Source of the DNA: Incurvaria masculella | Lineage: Eukaryota > Arthropoda > Insecta > Lepidoptera > Incurvariidae | Direction: 5' to 3' | Length of the DNA: 64,000 nucleotides | Assembly (NCBI GenBank): GCA_946894095.1 | Contig: OX335642.1 | Span: 26,981,021-27,045,020, forward strand | In this document: piece by piece, positions 11,701-20,920 of the stretch | Numbering within the stretch: position 1 is the first letter of the stretch | How the letters are laid out: the number at the start of each line of letters is the position of its first letter | Made by a program: the position numbers and the translations under genes | The notes under the pieces: generated by a model | The model's database searches: none | What the model was told of the DNA's origin: nothing | The model's input: only the letters and a program-made list of their open reading frames with translations

Positions 11701-11729
11701 CTGACTCTTAAGCCGGCAAAAACAAGGTC

Positions 11730-12230
11730 ATGTACGGTACCAGTGGTGATGATGTCTGGAGCACATGGTTGGGCGGCGAAGTTCGAGCGGCTGGGTTCCC
11801 TCAACTGTGGACGCACCGCAACACAGGGCGAGTCGATGGAGGACTCCACTCGGACTCAGGGGTGATGGAGCGCCTGGTGCACGTGGTCGGGCGGCAAACG
11901 GTGCCTGCCCCCACGCAGCGAAGCTCGAGCGGCTCGGTGTGTCCTCAGCGGTGGACGCACCGCATCACAGGGCGAGTCGTTGGCGGAGCCCACTCCAAGG
12001 AGGGTGGGCGCCGAAGACACGGAGGGCGCGGCTGTGCTCCACCGGGCCAGCCCGAAAGCGGCGTCGGCCAGACCCCGGGACGCGACTGGCGTTACTCGCG
12101 GCGGTCGGCGGTCTGTGGCGGCGAGATGTTCTCGCGCCGTGGCGGGCGAACAACAAGATGGCTGCCGTCGTGATCCTCTCCCATTGGCTTTGTAGGATCG
12201 CCTGACGTTCCCTAGGCGCGCGCGCATGAG
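11730..12230. promoter_or_regulatory. GC-rich island with imperfect tandem duplication
   Basis: About 500 bases are strongly GC- and CpG-rich in an otherwise AT-rich region. Two imperfect copies of a 118-144-bp unit occur: gcacatggttgggcggc at 11,761 and gcacgtggtcgggcggc at 11,879, then gacgcaccgcaacacaggg at 11,810 and gacgcaccgcatcacaggg at 11,954. Near its right end are a YY1-like AAGATGGCTGCC (12,155-12,166) and an inverted CCAAT box (ATTGG, 12,183-12,187). Overlapping open frames on both strands reflect low stop density, not genes. It could be a promoter or CpG island, or a GC-rich repeat. Expression data are lacking. Confidence 0.35.
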
Positions 12231-12849
12231 GGAGACAGCATCCTTGAATTGCTGAGCGGTAAAAAGAGACAGTACTAATGTTCGTGGTTTCTTGTTTTGT
12301 TTCTAGAAGAATTTTGACCGTTGGTTTCTTGAAACGTGTATTTTTCCTTTATGTTGATATCTATAAATGTCCATTGTGAGTATGCATATGCACTGAAATC
12401 GTTCTAATGGCTACCGTGAGTGTAGTTCAAGAAATATATGACATACAGATATTGATATTGCCTAAAAATTAAAATAATAAAGTAACGTATGTTACACATT
12501 ATGGACCTGTGCGTTTTAATTGAATGTTGGATATTTTAATTATGGTTTATTTTACTTAGACGAAGATAAAAATCTTTAACTCTACGGCTTTAAAAATTAA
12601 ATATTGAAAAACATCTCCATGCAAAACATTTTAGGAGGCGTTTTTATTTAGTAAACGTTGCCATAACCATAAATATAGCTTGGCAGACAGTTGAGAAATG
12701 AAAACGAATTGTTAAACAATAGCGTAGATAACGTTCGAGTAATCGAAAAGGCGATAAGTTTATCCTTTTCTTCACATAATAAATTCGATTTGCTAATAAA
12801 TGTATAGTTGCCCAGGGCTCGATGCTCGTGGTCTTGTGTATGGAAGATA

Positions 12850-12918
12850 GGTAGTTCTTTTTCGTTGTGATTTTTGAACTGGCTAATGATAAAAAAAAGA
12901 TACAAATCAGATTTCCGT
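12850..12918 (-). repeat. Diverged LINE 3'-end fragment
   Basis: The plus-strand order is agttctttttcgttgtg, then gaactggctaatg, then caaatcagatttcc. It parallels the minus-strand copy at 7,500-7,720. It abuts the left target duplication of the P-like element, so that element seems to have inserted into or beside this older LINE tail. Confidence 0.5.
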
Positions 12919-12926
12919 GTGCTGCC
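12919..12926 (+). repeat. 8-bp target site duplication, left copy
   Basis: GTGCTGCC abuts the left inverted repeat. The identical octamer lies at 14,649-14,656 after the right inverted repeat. Confidence 0.75.
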
Positions 12927-13770
12927 CTTAGATGAAAAAGAATGGATACGGTACCTCCATACTGACGATAGTTCAAAAGCGTTCCTATTTAAAAAAAAAC
13001 TCACACACCTATACTTTTACATGCACACCAAACTCTACTAAGTAAAGGGTAATAGAGCAGGACCAAGGTATAAGGAAATGCATCATGCGAAAAAGTGACA
13101 AATAGAATCATTTAATCGCAGAGGAATGAAATGAGACAAAAATTTCCTTAAATTGAATTAGTTATAGCATGAGAAAAAGGGATGGTGACATTTGTGACAT
13201 CTGGTCGTAGATATAGTGCAAAATTCATCCTAATCCATCATGACACATCAACGATGCGCGCATCCTAAGCCCTTTGAGCAGAATGGCGCGTCAAAACTAA
13301 ATGAAAAATGAAAGTGAAAACGGCAGGGTTGCCAAAAATGATCACGAAAATAAATAACAATATATTGTATTGTGCATTAAAATATTAAGGTTCCTATTTA
13401 GTGATAGTGGTCAGAACAAGTAGTACCATGATTGTATAGTTAACAAGGCATCAAATAATCTTTTCGCGAATTTGCAAGCGGGAAAATGAAAAAAATATTA
13501 ATAAAATCATTCATTAAACCATCGTTATTCTGAGTAAAAATCATCGATATTAAGGTTAACTTAATAAAGTCGAATATACACAATTTGTAAATATTGAAAT
13601 CATAAAATAAAATAAGCACAAAGAGGGAATCATTAATATATTGCAAGTATGGGTCAAACATTGCAAAACAAATAATATTGATTATTCTTGAATTGTCCAT
13701 GTTTGCATTTTATGCATTTAAAAATTTCGTTCAATGCGTTTTAGATGCTAAAAAATAGTCCAAATAATAG

Positions 13771-14166
13771 TCAGTACAGTGTTATGTAAAACCTGTTGAT
13801 GATTATTGCCGTTCGCCGTAAATGTGTGATGGTATTTTGATAAACCACTAAGTTCTTTCTTTTTAATTTTTTTTTATTTCCTTCAAATAGGTTCAGTTTA
13901 TTACGCTTTTGTCCTTTTGTGGCGGCTTTAATCCCCGGATTGGTTTTATGTATATGATAAAGTTTTACATTTACATATTTTTCGATAATAGCCCTAAGAA
14001 GATGGAGCCTATGATTAAATGTAGCAGGTTGAAGGAATGAATACTCATTCAATGACAAAAGGACATTTGAGCCAAGAAACGACTTGAGAATTTTAATCTT
14101 TATGGAAACGAGCTGTCTGTCACATGTAAAATTTTGACCATTTTCAAGGATGTACCTTTTTATCAC
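13771..14166 (-). pseudogene. C-terminal fragment of a P-like (THAP) transposase
   Basis: An open frame of 131 codons whose visible pattern is KSFLGSNVLLSLNEY, then NHRLHLLRAIIEKYVNVKL, then QKRNKLNLFEGNKKK. The last two blocks, a hydrophobic helix followed by a basic segment ending in LxLF, resemble the C-terminal ends of many insect THAP/P-type transposases as I remember them. No catalytic residues can be assigned because the core is absent. It lies inside the inverted repeats, in the same strand and order as the THAP-like start at 14,507. The family assignment rests mainly on the termini and target duplication, and the protein similarity is supporting evidence only. Confidence 0.45.
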
Positions 14167-14426
14167 AGCCTCAGAACTAAGACATATTATACAAACATCC
14201 TAAACGACATTATAAAAAATAATAAACAGTACGTAGACTATTGTTTTTTGGCAGCCCTATTTGTTTTTAAAATAAAATTTAGTTCAATATATAATACTGA
14301 AATGAAAACAAAAATAAAAATCGAACTGACAATTTAAGTTTGCTTGTGCCAACCCTGTTTGCGCCTTTACAACACATAAAAGGTTTCAGGTCAACTAAAC
14401 TAAAAATATACTGAATATGCTTGCAC

Positions 14427-14507
14427 TTATACGTGGAATGTGATTCCATTGCTCTTGTTGTCCTTTATGACGTTATTTCCATATTTTTCAACAACACAAG
14501 ACGACAT
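14427..14507 (-). pseudogene. THAP-domain-like N-terminus of the P-like transposase
   Basis: ATG at 14,507 begins MSSCVVEKYGNN, and the segment ends GITFHV before a stop at 14,427. THAP zinc fingers begin M-x-x-C-x-V-x-x-C-x-N and continue to G-I-x-F-H-x-F-P. Here the second Cys is Tyr and the frame stops, perhaps at a lost splice site, since GTATAAGT follows TTCCAC directly. The length of 26 codons is too short to be a protein. Its position just inside the right inverted repeat is where a P-like transposase should start. Confidence 0.5.
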
Positions 14508-14648
14508 TTTGTTGATACTTTGAAATCTCGCCCAACTGAATTCATCACTGACGTCTGACACCGACTGAGAGCATATCGGCTGACTGAGCTTACTTTTGAC
14601 GGACCGTAAAATTTGTTTAGTCCCCTATCCATTCCTTTTTCATCTAAG

Positions 14649-14656
14649 GTGCTGCC
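14649..14656 (+). repeat. 8-bp target site duplication, right copy
   Basis: GTGCTGCC directly follows the right inverted repeat of the P-like element and matches 12,919-12,926 exactly. Confidence 0.75.
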
Positions 14657-15569
14657 TATGGGTTATGAAAAAATATAATGAAAAGTGATCCGTATAATAT
14701 TTTTTTGGTGTAGTGGAGTTCTTCACTAATATAGCAAGTTCCACCTACAGAAAAATTACAACAAACGTACACCAGTGCCGCAGACCTGTGTGTAGTATCG
14801 TTCGTTCCGTTCAAGCTGACGCAAGCGGCAGACCTTCAGCCGCCCCTGCTAACACCCCCTGCCCCTTCATCCCGCACGCCAGCCCCCGCGATGCAGCCTT
14901 CAGCTAAATGGTAAGTTATTTCTCTCTCCGCTGCTGTCCTTAGTTCATTTACCATATTGCGCCATTTACTTCGCGCTTCTTATTATGGATGAATATCATG
15001 GCTTTTTGTCGAAGTGAAATATGTAATAAAATAATGCAATTTACAAAGATATCCTTAAATTTATGACAATAAAGCTTGAAAGATAAATGACATGAAATAA
15101 CTAGAATCTAAAATTGAATTAAGCAACGAGAATGTAGTGTAATATAATTAAAAATGTAGATGAAAAATGGGACGACGTGATTTGACAGATTGCCTGAGCA
15201 GAATTGTGTAGGACGGTCGGACCGAGGCGACCTAGAATGACGAAACAGAACCAGATTGAAGTTTAGGTACTTAAATCGTGTATGTCTGCAGAGGAAATCT
15301 ACGGGAGCCACTCACCGAGAAAACGGTGTGATGGTAAGTATTACAATTAAAGTATTTTTCAACGTTACTATCAGCAAGTTTAAAAGCAAATTACAGCTCG
15401 CTTGGAAAGACGGGAGGAGAAATCGAAGCCCATTTGTATTGCGGTAGCGAAAACGTCTAAGTGTATGAATAACTTACGAATTTTGGACGGCAAACATCGC
15501 GATCGTAAAAACGGAAGATTGAATTTTATAATTTATTGAAGTGACGAAACATAAGACATCTTCATATCA
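14657..15569. other. No gene recognised; C-rich patch with donor-like site
   Basis: A C-rich, Pro/Ala-coding patch at about 14,820-14,905 ends in aaatg|gtaagt, a good match to a splice donor. No acceptor or homologous protein supports an exon. The rest is AT-rich. The 5' boundary of element B may lie within the last part of this stretch. Confidence 0.35.
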
Positions 15570-15684
15570 ATCGAAAGGGCCGGAGTCACTTATCCAGTGT
15601 AACACGGAGTACATCTGCAGCAAGTGCTACTTCAAGGGCGAACGGCCCTAGACAGTTCCGACTGTGTTTTCGTGACTACCCGCA

Positions 15685-16830
15685 ATGTCAGAGTTATGTG
15701 TGGCCTGTAATGACCTAGTGTCAACCAGGAAACTTGGCCTCAAGTGTACAAAGTGCGGGGGTTGGTATCATTGCAAGTGCGTTAATCTTTCGGAATCGGG
15801 AACTGCAGCGCGAGCGATCAAATGGAGATGCGGCCCCTGTAAGGCGGCGGCGAATGGCGGAGGAGCGAGCGGCGCCGGCACCGGCGGGGGCGACGGGAAC
15901 GCCTGCAACTCGCCCGTAAGGGCCGCGGCGACGACGGCAGCGGCGACGGGCGCTGGCGCCGGCGGCGCTAACTGCTCGCAGCACCAACCTTTCAGCACCC
16001 CAGTAGACTTCGGCAACATACTATTACAATTGCAGACCGATTTAGCTCGGATACTGAAAAACCAGGCGGAGATGAAAGCGGCGCAAGCTCAATTTCAGGA
16101 AACACAAACGGATATAAAAAAATCCATTGAGTTTCTCGGAGCCAAGATGCACGAATTCGAAGCGAAACTATCTGCGCATGACACCAGGCTAGCGAAAATC
16201 GAGAGTAAACTGAGCGAACTCGACGAAGTGAAAAACTGCAACAGGAAAATACAACGACAGTGTGAAGACCTCCAGCAATGCGCAATCCAGGACTGCGCCG
16301 AAATCCGAGGCGTCCCAGAAAAGGCCGGGGAGGAGCTGCTGCAGGTGGTGATGGCGATCGCGCGGCACGTCGGCGCCAGCGTGCGGCCGGACGACGTGGC
16401 TGACGTGCGCCGCGGGCCCCCAGCGCGCTCGCCTGCCGCCAACGCCGGCGCCCGAGGCGGTGACGTCAGCGGCTCGGCTCCGGCAACGTCGTCGGCGACG
16501 GCGGCCGCGGCTGCGGCGACTCGCGGTATCATCGTGAAATTCCACAACAAAATTACGAGGGATCGCCTGCTAGAAAGAGCTAAGTCCGAAAAATTAATTA
16601 AGGTCAGCGATATCAGTGGTTTGAGCTCTGTGTCCAACACACATATCTATGTTAACGAACTACTCACCCCCCAACGCCGGTTTTTACTATCACTATGTAA
16701 AAAGTTTGCAAAAGAGAACGGAATCAATTATGTATGGCCCAGTCGTGGACAAATCCTAATGAAAAAAGCACCTAAAGAACGATATTACATAATTAAACAG
16801 GAATCAGACTTAGCCAAGTTTTTTCCTTAA
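15685..16830 (+). CDS. Element B ORF1 protein (PHD finger, coiled coil, FP-like C-terminus)
   Basis: This 381-residue protein is expected to bind element RNA and perhaps chromatin. The N-terminal PHD finger is complete: Cys5, Cys8, Cys21, Cys24, His29, Cys32, Cys49 and Cys52. A Gly/Ala-rich stretch (about 57-95) follows, then a coiled coil (about 110-190), an RRM-like segment containing AEIRGVPEKAGEELL, an Ala/Gly-rich insertion (about 240-285), and the FP-like C-terminal domain with THIYVNELLTPQRRFLLS. The start is the ATG in CGCAATGTCA; no in-frame upstream ATG is supported. The two low-complexity blocks are far more GC-rich than the rest and may be repeat expansions inside the gene. The frame is intact. 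Confidence 0.92.
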   Translation: MSELCVACNDLVSTRKLGLKCTKCGGWYHCKCVNLSESGTAARAIKWRCGPCKAAANGGGASGAGTGGGDGNACNSPVRAAATTAAATGAGAGGANCSQHQPFSTPVDFGNILLQLQTDLARILKNQAEMKAAQAQFQETQTDIKKSIEFLGAKMHEFEAKLSAHDTRLAKIESKLSELDEVKNCNRKIQRQCEDLQQCAIQDCAEIRGVPEKAGEELLQVVMAIARHVGASVRPDDVADVRRGPPARSPAANAGARGGDVSGSAPATSSATAAAAAATRGIIVKFHNKITRDRLLERAKSEKLIKVSDISGLSSVSNTHIYVNELLTPQRRFLLSLCKKFAKENGINYVWPSRGQILMKKAPKERYYIIKQESDLAKFFP

Positions 16831-17393
16831 TATTAATGAAAATTATGTGCAACTGAAAAATGCTATCATTGTATTATGGTATTTTATGTTGAATATAGTA
16901 GTTAAACTGCTTTCCATACTGCCGTACATTCACCTCTGTTCTATACATAATTATTTAAAAAAATATAATATTGTTCACTTAATATCCCAAACTAACAAAA
17001 AAAAAATTAACCTAACACACTCAATCAACCACCAGCACACACTTACTACTTTACACAAACATAAAACACTAAACACTGTAATAATATGCCCTTCGAAGGG
17101 TGTGATATTAAAATTTCTAACACAAAAGGGCTTAAAAATGCACACAAAAAATATGAGTGTCGGCGGCAGCGCCAACAGAAGTTTCGGAGCTAACGGTGGC
17201 GGCGGTGGCGGCGGAGGCGGCGGCGGTAGCTGCGGAGGTGACGGCGACGGTGCCCGGGGCGGCGGAGCGACGACGCCCCCGCTGCTGCCGCCCGCCGCAC
17301 CCGCGCCTCAAACGCGACATGTCCAGTGGCCGATAGAGGTATCCATTCACTGCCCGCTCCACAGGCTTACGTTCTGGCAATATCGTTATAGCA
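16831..17393 (+). other. Element B spacer between ORF1 and ORF2
   Basis: Starts AT-rich with CA-rich patches (about 17,020-17,070), like the spacer in element A, then carries a dense GGC run (about 17,160-17,300) that would read as poly-glycine. A 203-codon frame crosses it, but composition and lack of a domain argue against a gene. In the endonuclease frame, a hydrophobic stretch (VIALLLLLGTLCFTIIL) is encoded just before the endonuclease and could belong to the true ORF2 N-terminus. Confidence 0.5.
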
Positions 17394-18017
17394 TTGCTTC
17401 TTCTATTAGGTACTTTATGCTTTACTATTATACTCAAAGTAAAACTAGGAAAAAATAATGACAAACATTTGCTTAAATTGGGGTTTTTGAATGCTAGATC
17501 TTTGAACACAGGGAAGGATGAACTCGAAGAATGCATCCGAGACCATAGATTCGATGTCCTTGGGCTGAATGAAACATGGCTACATGAAAAAGCGGACCCG
17601 CGAGAGTACGCACAGCCAGGTTACCGGCTGGTGCACGCAGCCCGTCGAGGTGGTGGCCGCGGCGGAGGCGTCGGTTACTACATCAGGAGAAACCTGAGAT
17701 GGCGCGTGCTGCCACGACCCGACACTCCGCTCGAACAGATGTGGATAGAGGTGAAACTTCTCAGGAAGACGGTATGCATTGGTGTGGCCTACAAACCTCC
17801 GAATATGAGCAAAGAAATCGCTTTAGACGAAATCGGCGAATCTCTTGCAGTCTTCGGTGTCCAATATGAACATGTCTTTTTTATGGGCGACCTGAACATT
17901 AATATGCTACATGTAGGTCATTCCAAGGTCACTGAACTTATCAAATACTATCCTCGGTCGATCTTGTTCAGCTGGTCGACGAACCGACACGCATTACCGA
18001 GACCTCTGAGAGCCTAG
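17394..18017 (+). CDS. Element B ORF2, endonuclease part (frameshifted)
   Basis: Apurinic-like endonuclease that would nick target DNA. Motifs are LGFLNARSLNTG, LGLNETWLHE (catalytic Glu), GGGVGYYIRR, CIGVAYKPPN, and FFMGDLNINML. The first codon of this frame is TTG, so the real start must lie upstream or be non-canonical. From about 17,948-17,962 the frame is wrong. The expected endonuclease C-terminal sequence (LVQLVDEPTRIT-type, then SLVDIL) continues in another frame, consistent with loss of one base. The SDH motif with catalytic His is encoded downstream of the shift. Confidence 0.9.
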   Translation: MLLLLGTLCFTIILKVKLGKNNDKHLLKLGFLNARSLNTGKDELEECIRDHRFDVLGLNETWLHEKADPREYAQPGYRLVHAARRGGGRGGGVGYYIRRNLRWRVLPRPDTPLEQMWIEVKLLRKTVCIGVAYKPPNMSKEIALDEIGESLAVFGVQYEHVFFMGDLNINMLHVGHSKVTELIKYYPRSILFSWSTNRHALPRPLRA

Positions 18018-20287
18018 TGGACATACTGTGTGCACCAAGAAATCTTAAAGCAATATCTGTAAAAGTGAGTCACAATGATGATCTCAGTGACCACGCACTT
18101 ATAGTAGGTGAATTTAACTTTGAAATTGCCGCATACAAGCCACGAACGGTAACGTACAGATCCTTCGGGAACACAGAAGAGCACCAAATTAAAAAAATGG
18201 CGGAAGCGACTCCTTGGGACACTATTCTCTCTTGTAACACCTTGGACGACATGATAATGAAATTTAATGATATGATAGTGAATATGTTTGATGTATGCGC
18301 ACCGCTGAGGACCAAATGCTTTCGTGAACCACCAAAACCGTGGATCACAAATACAATCAAAGACATGATGCGCACACGAGATGAAGCATGCCAGAGATCA
18401 AAATTAAATAAGGAAAATGAATCTGCGAAGAGATACTACCAAGATCTCAGGAATAAGGTCCAGTCGGCTATTCGCAGGGAGAGAGCGTGTTTTTTTGCAC
18501 ATTCAGTTAATAACAATCTGCACAATCCCCGCAAAATGTGGAGCAACATCAAGAATATTTTAGGACACAATACCCATGATGACCTGCCAAGACACCTCGC
18601 AGAGCCTAACCGACTAAATGAACATTTTATTAAATCCGTCCCATGCTCTCCTCCAGATCCAGCAATGCTACTAAGATATACGAATAACCCCACTTATACA
18701 TCGATATTTCGACTTACCAGTATGGATCCAGAAGAAGTTATGAAAACGATACGATCAATAAAATCACAAGCAGTGGGCTTTGATGGCATTTCTATTAAAA
18801 TGATAAATCTCACTCTACCTTTCAGTCTGAACGCTATCACAGCCATAATAAATGCATCAATCGTATCAGAAGACTTCCCGTGCAATTGGAAAGTATCAAT
18901 AATTAAGCCAATACCTAAAAAAACTAAAGTAGAAACACTTGATGATATACGACCTATTAGTATTCTACCTGCAATGTCGAAGGTCTTAGAAAAATGTATA
19001 CTACATCAGCTTACAGAATATGCCGATACAAACAATCTCATACCAAAAGTGCAATCAGGCTTCAGACGACACTACAGTACCACAACAGCGCTGCTTCAGG
19101 TAGTCGATGATGCACTCACGTATAGCGATATGAGACAAACCACTATGCTGATACTGCTAGATTTCTCAAAAGCATTTGACTGCGTTAACACTACATTACT
19201 GTTGGCAAAATTAAAAAGTATGGGTGTACAAGGCAACGCGCTCAAGTGGTTTTCTAATTACTTCCAAGGCAGACAACAAATTGTCGCTACCACAAACGAT
19301 GGCCTTTCTCAGATGTCATTGCCGCTCAGCGTGAGACAAGGGGTTGTGCAAGGTTCAGTGTTAAGCCCGATTCTATTTGCTCTGTATACAGCTGACATGA
19401 TCCAATCACTAAAACACTGTGCTGTTCACCTATACGCAGACGACACTCAGCTGTATACAGGGACCTTTACCAACGAAAATGACATATATACCACAGTAGT
19501 CAAGCTAAACGAAGACCTTGAATCCATAGCTTGTTGGTCAAAATCACACAACCTAGTGTTGAACCCTAGCAAAAGCAAGCTGCTGCTACTAGGTACTAAA
19601 CATCAAACAAACAGCCTTAGTTCAGCAGTACTTGACGTGCGGCTGAATGGAGAAATTATACCATTGGTTATGCAAGCAAAAAATCTGGGAATAATATTTG
19701 ACAGGCACTTGAGATTTGAAGCCCACATTGACAGTAAAATACCTAAGTGCTTCTCTGCCCTCAAGACTCTTTACAAAATAAGGCCATATGTGACAACGGA
19801 AGTCAGACTGCGGCTAACGGAAGCACTGGTTTTATCAAATTTAGATTATGGTGACATAGTGTATGGGCCTTGCCTACTAAAAAAAACGGCCAAATGTGTT
19901 CAACGTGTCCAAAATGCCTGCATGCGCTATTGTTATGATATTCCCAAAAGGTCACACATTAGTCCCTACCTAAAGGAAACGGGAACTTTAAATATGAATA
20001 ACCGTAGAAAACTCAAATATGGAGTTTGTTTATTCAAAGTCATAACCAAAAAACAGCCGCCATACCTACATGAAAAGTTGTCATGGTCCAAAACTAGTCA
20101 CAATTACCCTACCAGAGCAAGCAGCTATCAACTAATCATACCCCGGCATACACTGAGGTCCTTTAGGGGCAGTTTTAGTTATGCCGCTGCAAAAATATGG
20201 AACGACCTTCCGCCTCCTGTCCGCTCAAGCAAAAGTCATTATATATTCAAAAAACTCTTTCGAAATTGGCTACTATCAACTCAATAA
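18017..20287 (+). CDS. Element B ORF2, endonuclease C-terminus plus reverse transcriptase
   Basis: A 756-residue open frame. Residues 1-40 finish the endonuclease (DDLSDHALIVGEF with the catalytic Asp-His). The reverse transcriptase follows: fingers FPCNWKVSIIKPIPKK (287-302), motif A LLDFSKAFDCV (380-390, Asp382), motif B-like VQGSVLSP (444-451), catalytic YADD (473-476), the LNPSKSKLLLLG primer-grip region, and the thumb with LSNLDYGDIVYG. The C-terminus has the AAKIWNDLPPPVR block typical of CR1-group LINEs. The frame begins at a GTG and is really the continuation of ORF2 after the upstream frameshift. All catalytic residues are present. Confidence 0.94.
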   Translation: MDILCAPRNLKAISVKVSHNDDLSDHALIVGEFNFEIAAYKPRTVTYRSFGNTEEHQIKKMAEATPWDTILSCNTLDDMIMKFNDMIVNMFDVCAPLRTKCFREPPKPWITNTIKDMMRTRDEACQRSKLNKENESAKRYYQDLRNKVQSAIRRERACFFAHSVNNNLHNPRKMWSNIKNILGHNTHDDLPRHLAEPNRLNEHFIKSVPCSPPDPAMLLRYTNNPTYTSIFRLTSMDPEEVMKTIRSIKSQAVGFDGISIKMINLTLPFSLNAITAIINASIVSEDFPCNWKVSIIKPIPKKTKVETLDDIRPISILPAMSKVLEKCILHQLTEYADTNNLIPKVQSGFRRHYSTTTALLQVVDDALTYSDMRQTTMLILLDFSKAFDCVNTTLLLAKLKSMGVQGNALKWFSNYFQGRQQIVATTNDGLSQMSLPLSVRQGVVQGSVLSPILFALYTADMIQSLKHCAVHLYADDTQLYTGTFTNENDIYTTVVKLNEDLESIACWSKSHNLVLNPSKSKLLLLGTKHQTNSLSSAVLDVRLNGEIIPLVMQAKNLGIIFDRHLRFEAHIDSKIPKCFSALKTLYKIRPYVTTEVRLRLTEALVLSNLDYGDIVYGPCLLKKTAKCVQRVQNACMRYCYDIPKRSHISPYLKETGTLNMNNRRKLKYGVCLFKVITKKQPPYLHEKLSWSKTSHNYPTRASSYQLIIPRHTLRSFRGSFSYAAAKIWNDLPPPVRSSKSHYIFKKLFRNWLLSTQ

Positions 20288-20911
20288 TGTATACTCCAAG
20301 AATACCTATGTTGTTTCTACGCCTGATTGTTTTTTTTTTTTTTCTTCTTTTCCCACCCTTCGAAAATTACAGTGCACACGCACACACCCTCACGCACCCT
20401 AACACACCCTCACACACACCCTCACACACACCCTCACACACACCCTCACCAACCACGCTACAAACTAAACCCTGCCCTCGAAACCGTTTTCTTAACAACA
20501 CATTATTCAGTCAGATTACTTTGTTGTATTTTCTTCTCATAATTGAATTTTTAGTCTAAATATCGCATGCCGTCGATGCCACATTGCATTTATCGTGTTT
20601 GTAGCTTTTGAGCCCGGTGTTGGCTGGAAACCAGCGGCTCTAGGTATGTTTTGCGACGCACCTAGTGCACTATCGCTGAGCCCATCACCCTTTCCTCCGA
20701 TGTACATGGTATATCATAGTAGGCACATACCTATTAATATAACTATCTTTCATTTTATTTTTTCTTTCTCTTTACTGTGTCAAATAAATTTAAAGTTTTA
20801 TTCGAAAATGTAAAAATGTAACTACCTATGTTATGTTACCTGTGCTATGTTACCTGAATGTTTGTATAATCGAGTGTAATAAGAGGAATAAACGAAGTTA
20901 TTATTATTAAT
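20288..20911 (+). other. Element B 3' UTR with CACACCCT repeats and (TTA)n terminus
   Basis: After the stop codon come a poly-T patch (20,330-20,343) and a CACACCCTCACA-type array (about 20,370-20,450). A unique stretch follows, then duplicated 'tatgttacctg' units near 20,825-20,860, and the end aataaacgaag followed by TTATTATTA. The terminal short repeat is typical of CR1-clade integration products. Confidence 0.75.
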
Positions 20912-20920
20912 ATCAAATAT

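Larger units (their letters stand above)
12927..14648 (-). mobile_element. P-superfamily DNA transposon, internally deleted
   Basis: The ends are inverted repeats of about 22-23 bp (left cttagatgaaaaagaatgg at 12,927; right the complement of cttagatgaaaaaggaatgg ending at 14,648), differing by a one-base indel. They are flanked by a perfect 8-bp direct duplication GTGCTGCC at 12,919-12,926 and 14,649-14,656. An 8-bp target duplication and a THAP-type start codon region are P-element hallmarks. On the minus strand the first 26 codons resemble a THAP N-terminus (14,507-14,427), and a C-terminal-like segment lies at 14,166-13,771. The middle of the transposase is missing, so this is a non-autonomous 1.7-kb derivative. 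The 13,700-12,950 part is AT-rich and unexplained. Confidence 0.72.
15570..20911 (+). mobile_element. Element B: nearly full-length CR1-type non-LTR retrotransposon with PHD finger
   Basis: The plus-strand order is 5' UTR, PHD-finger ORF1, G/C-rich spacer, endonuclease, reverse transcriptase, CA-rich 3' UTR, and a short (TTA)n terminus at about 20,900-20,911. PHD-type ORF1 plus a microsatellite-like 3' terminus fit the CR1 clade. One frameshift near 17,950 interrupts ORF2; otherwise both ORFs are open. A 5S-headed SINE begins about 10 bases beyond the 3' terminus. The 5' boundary is uncertain. Confidence 0.9.

Noticed and set aside
11664..12227. Overlapping frames of 60-147 codons on both strands
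   Set aside because: They arise from low stop density in a GC-rich island; none has a domain or a consistent codon pattern.
13440..13700. 86-codon frame within the P-like element
   Set aside because: Hydrophobic AT-driven sequence with no similarity to transposase regions.
14713..14907. Pro/Ala-rich frame ending near a good splice donor
   Set aside because: The donor follows a stop codon by a few bases, and no acceptor or related protein supports an exon.
16847..17458. 203-codon frame between element B ORF1 and ORF2
   Set aside because: It crosses an AT-rich spacer and a GGC run (poly-Gly) with no domain, and it ends where the endonuclease frame takes over.
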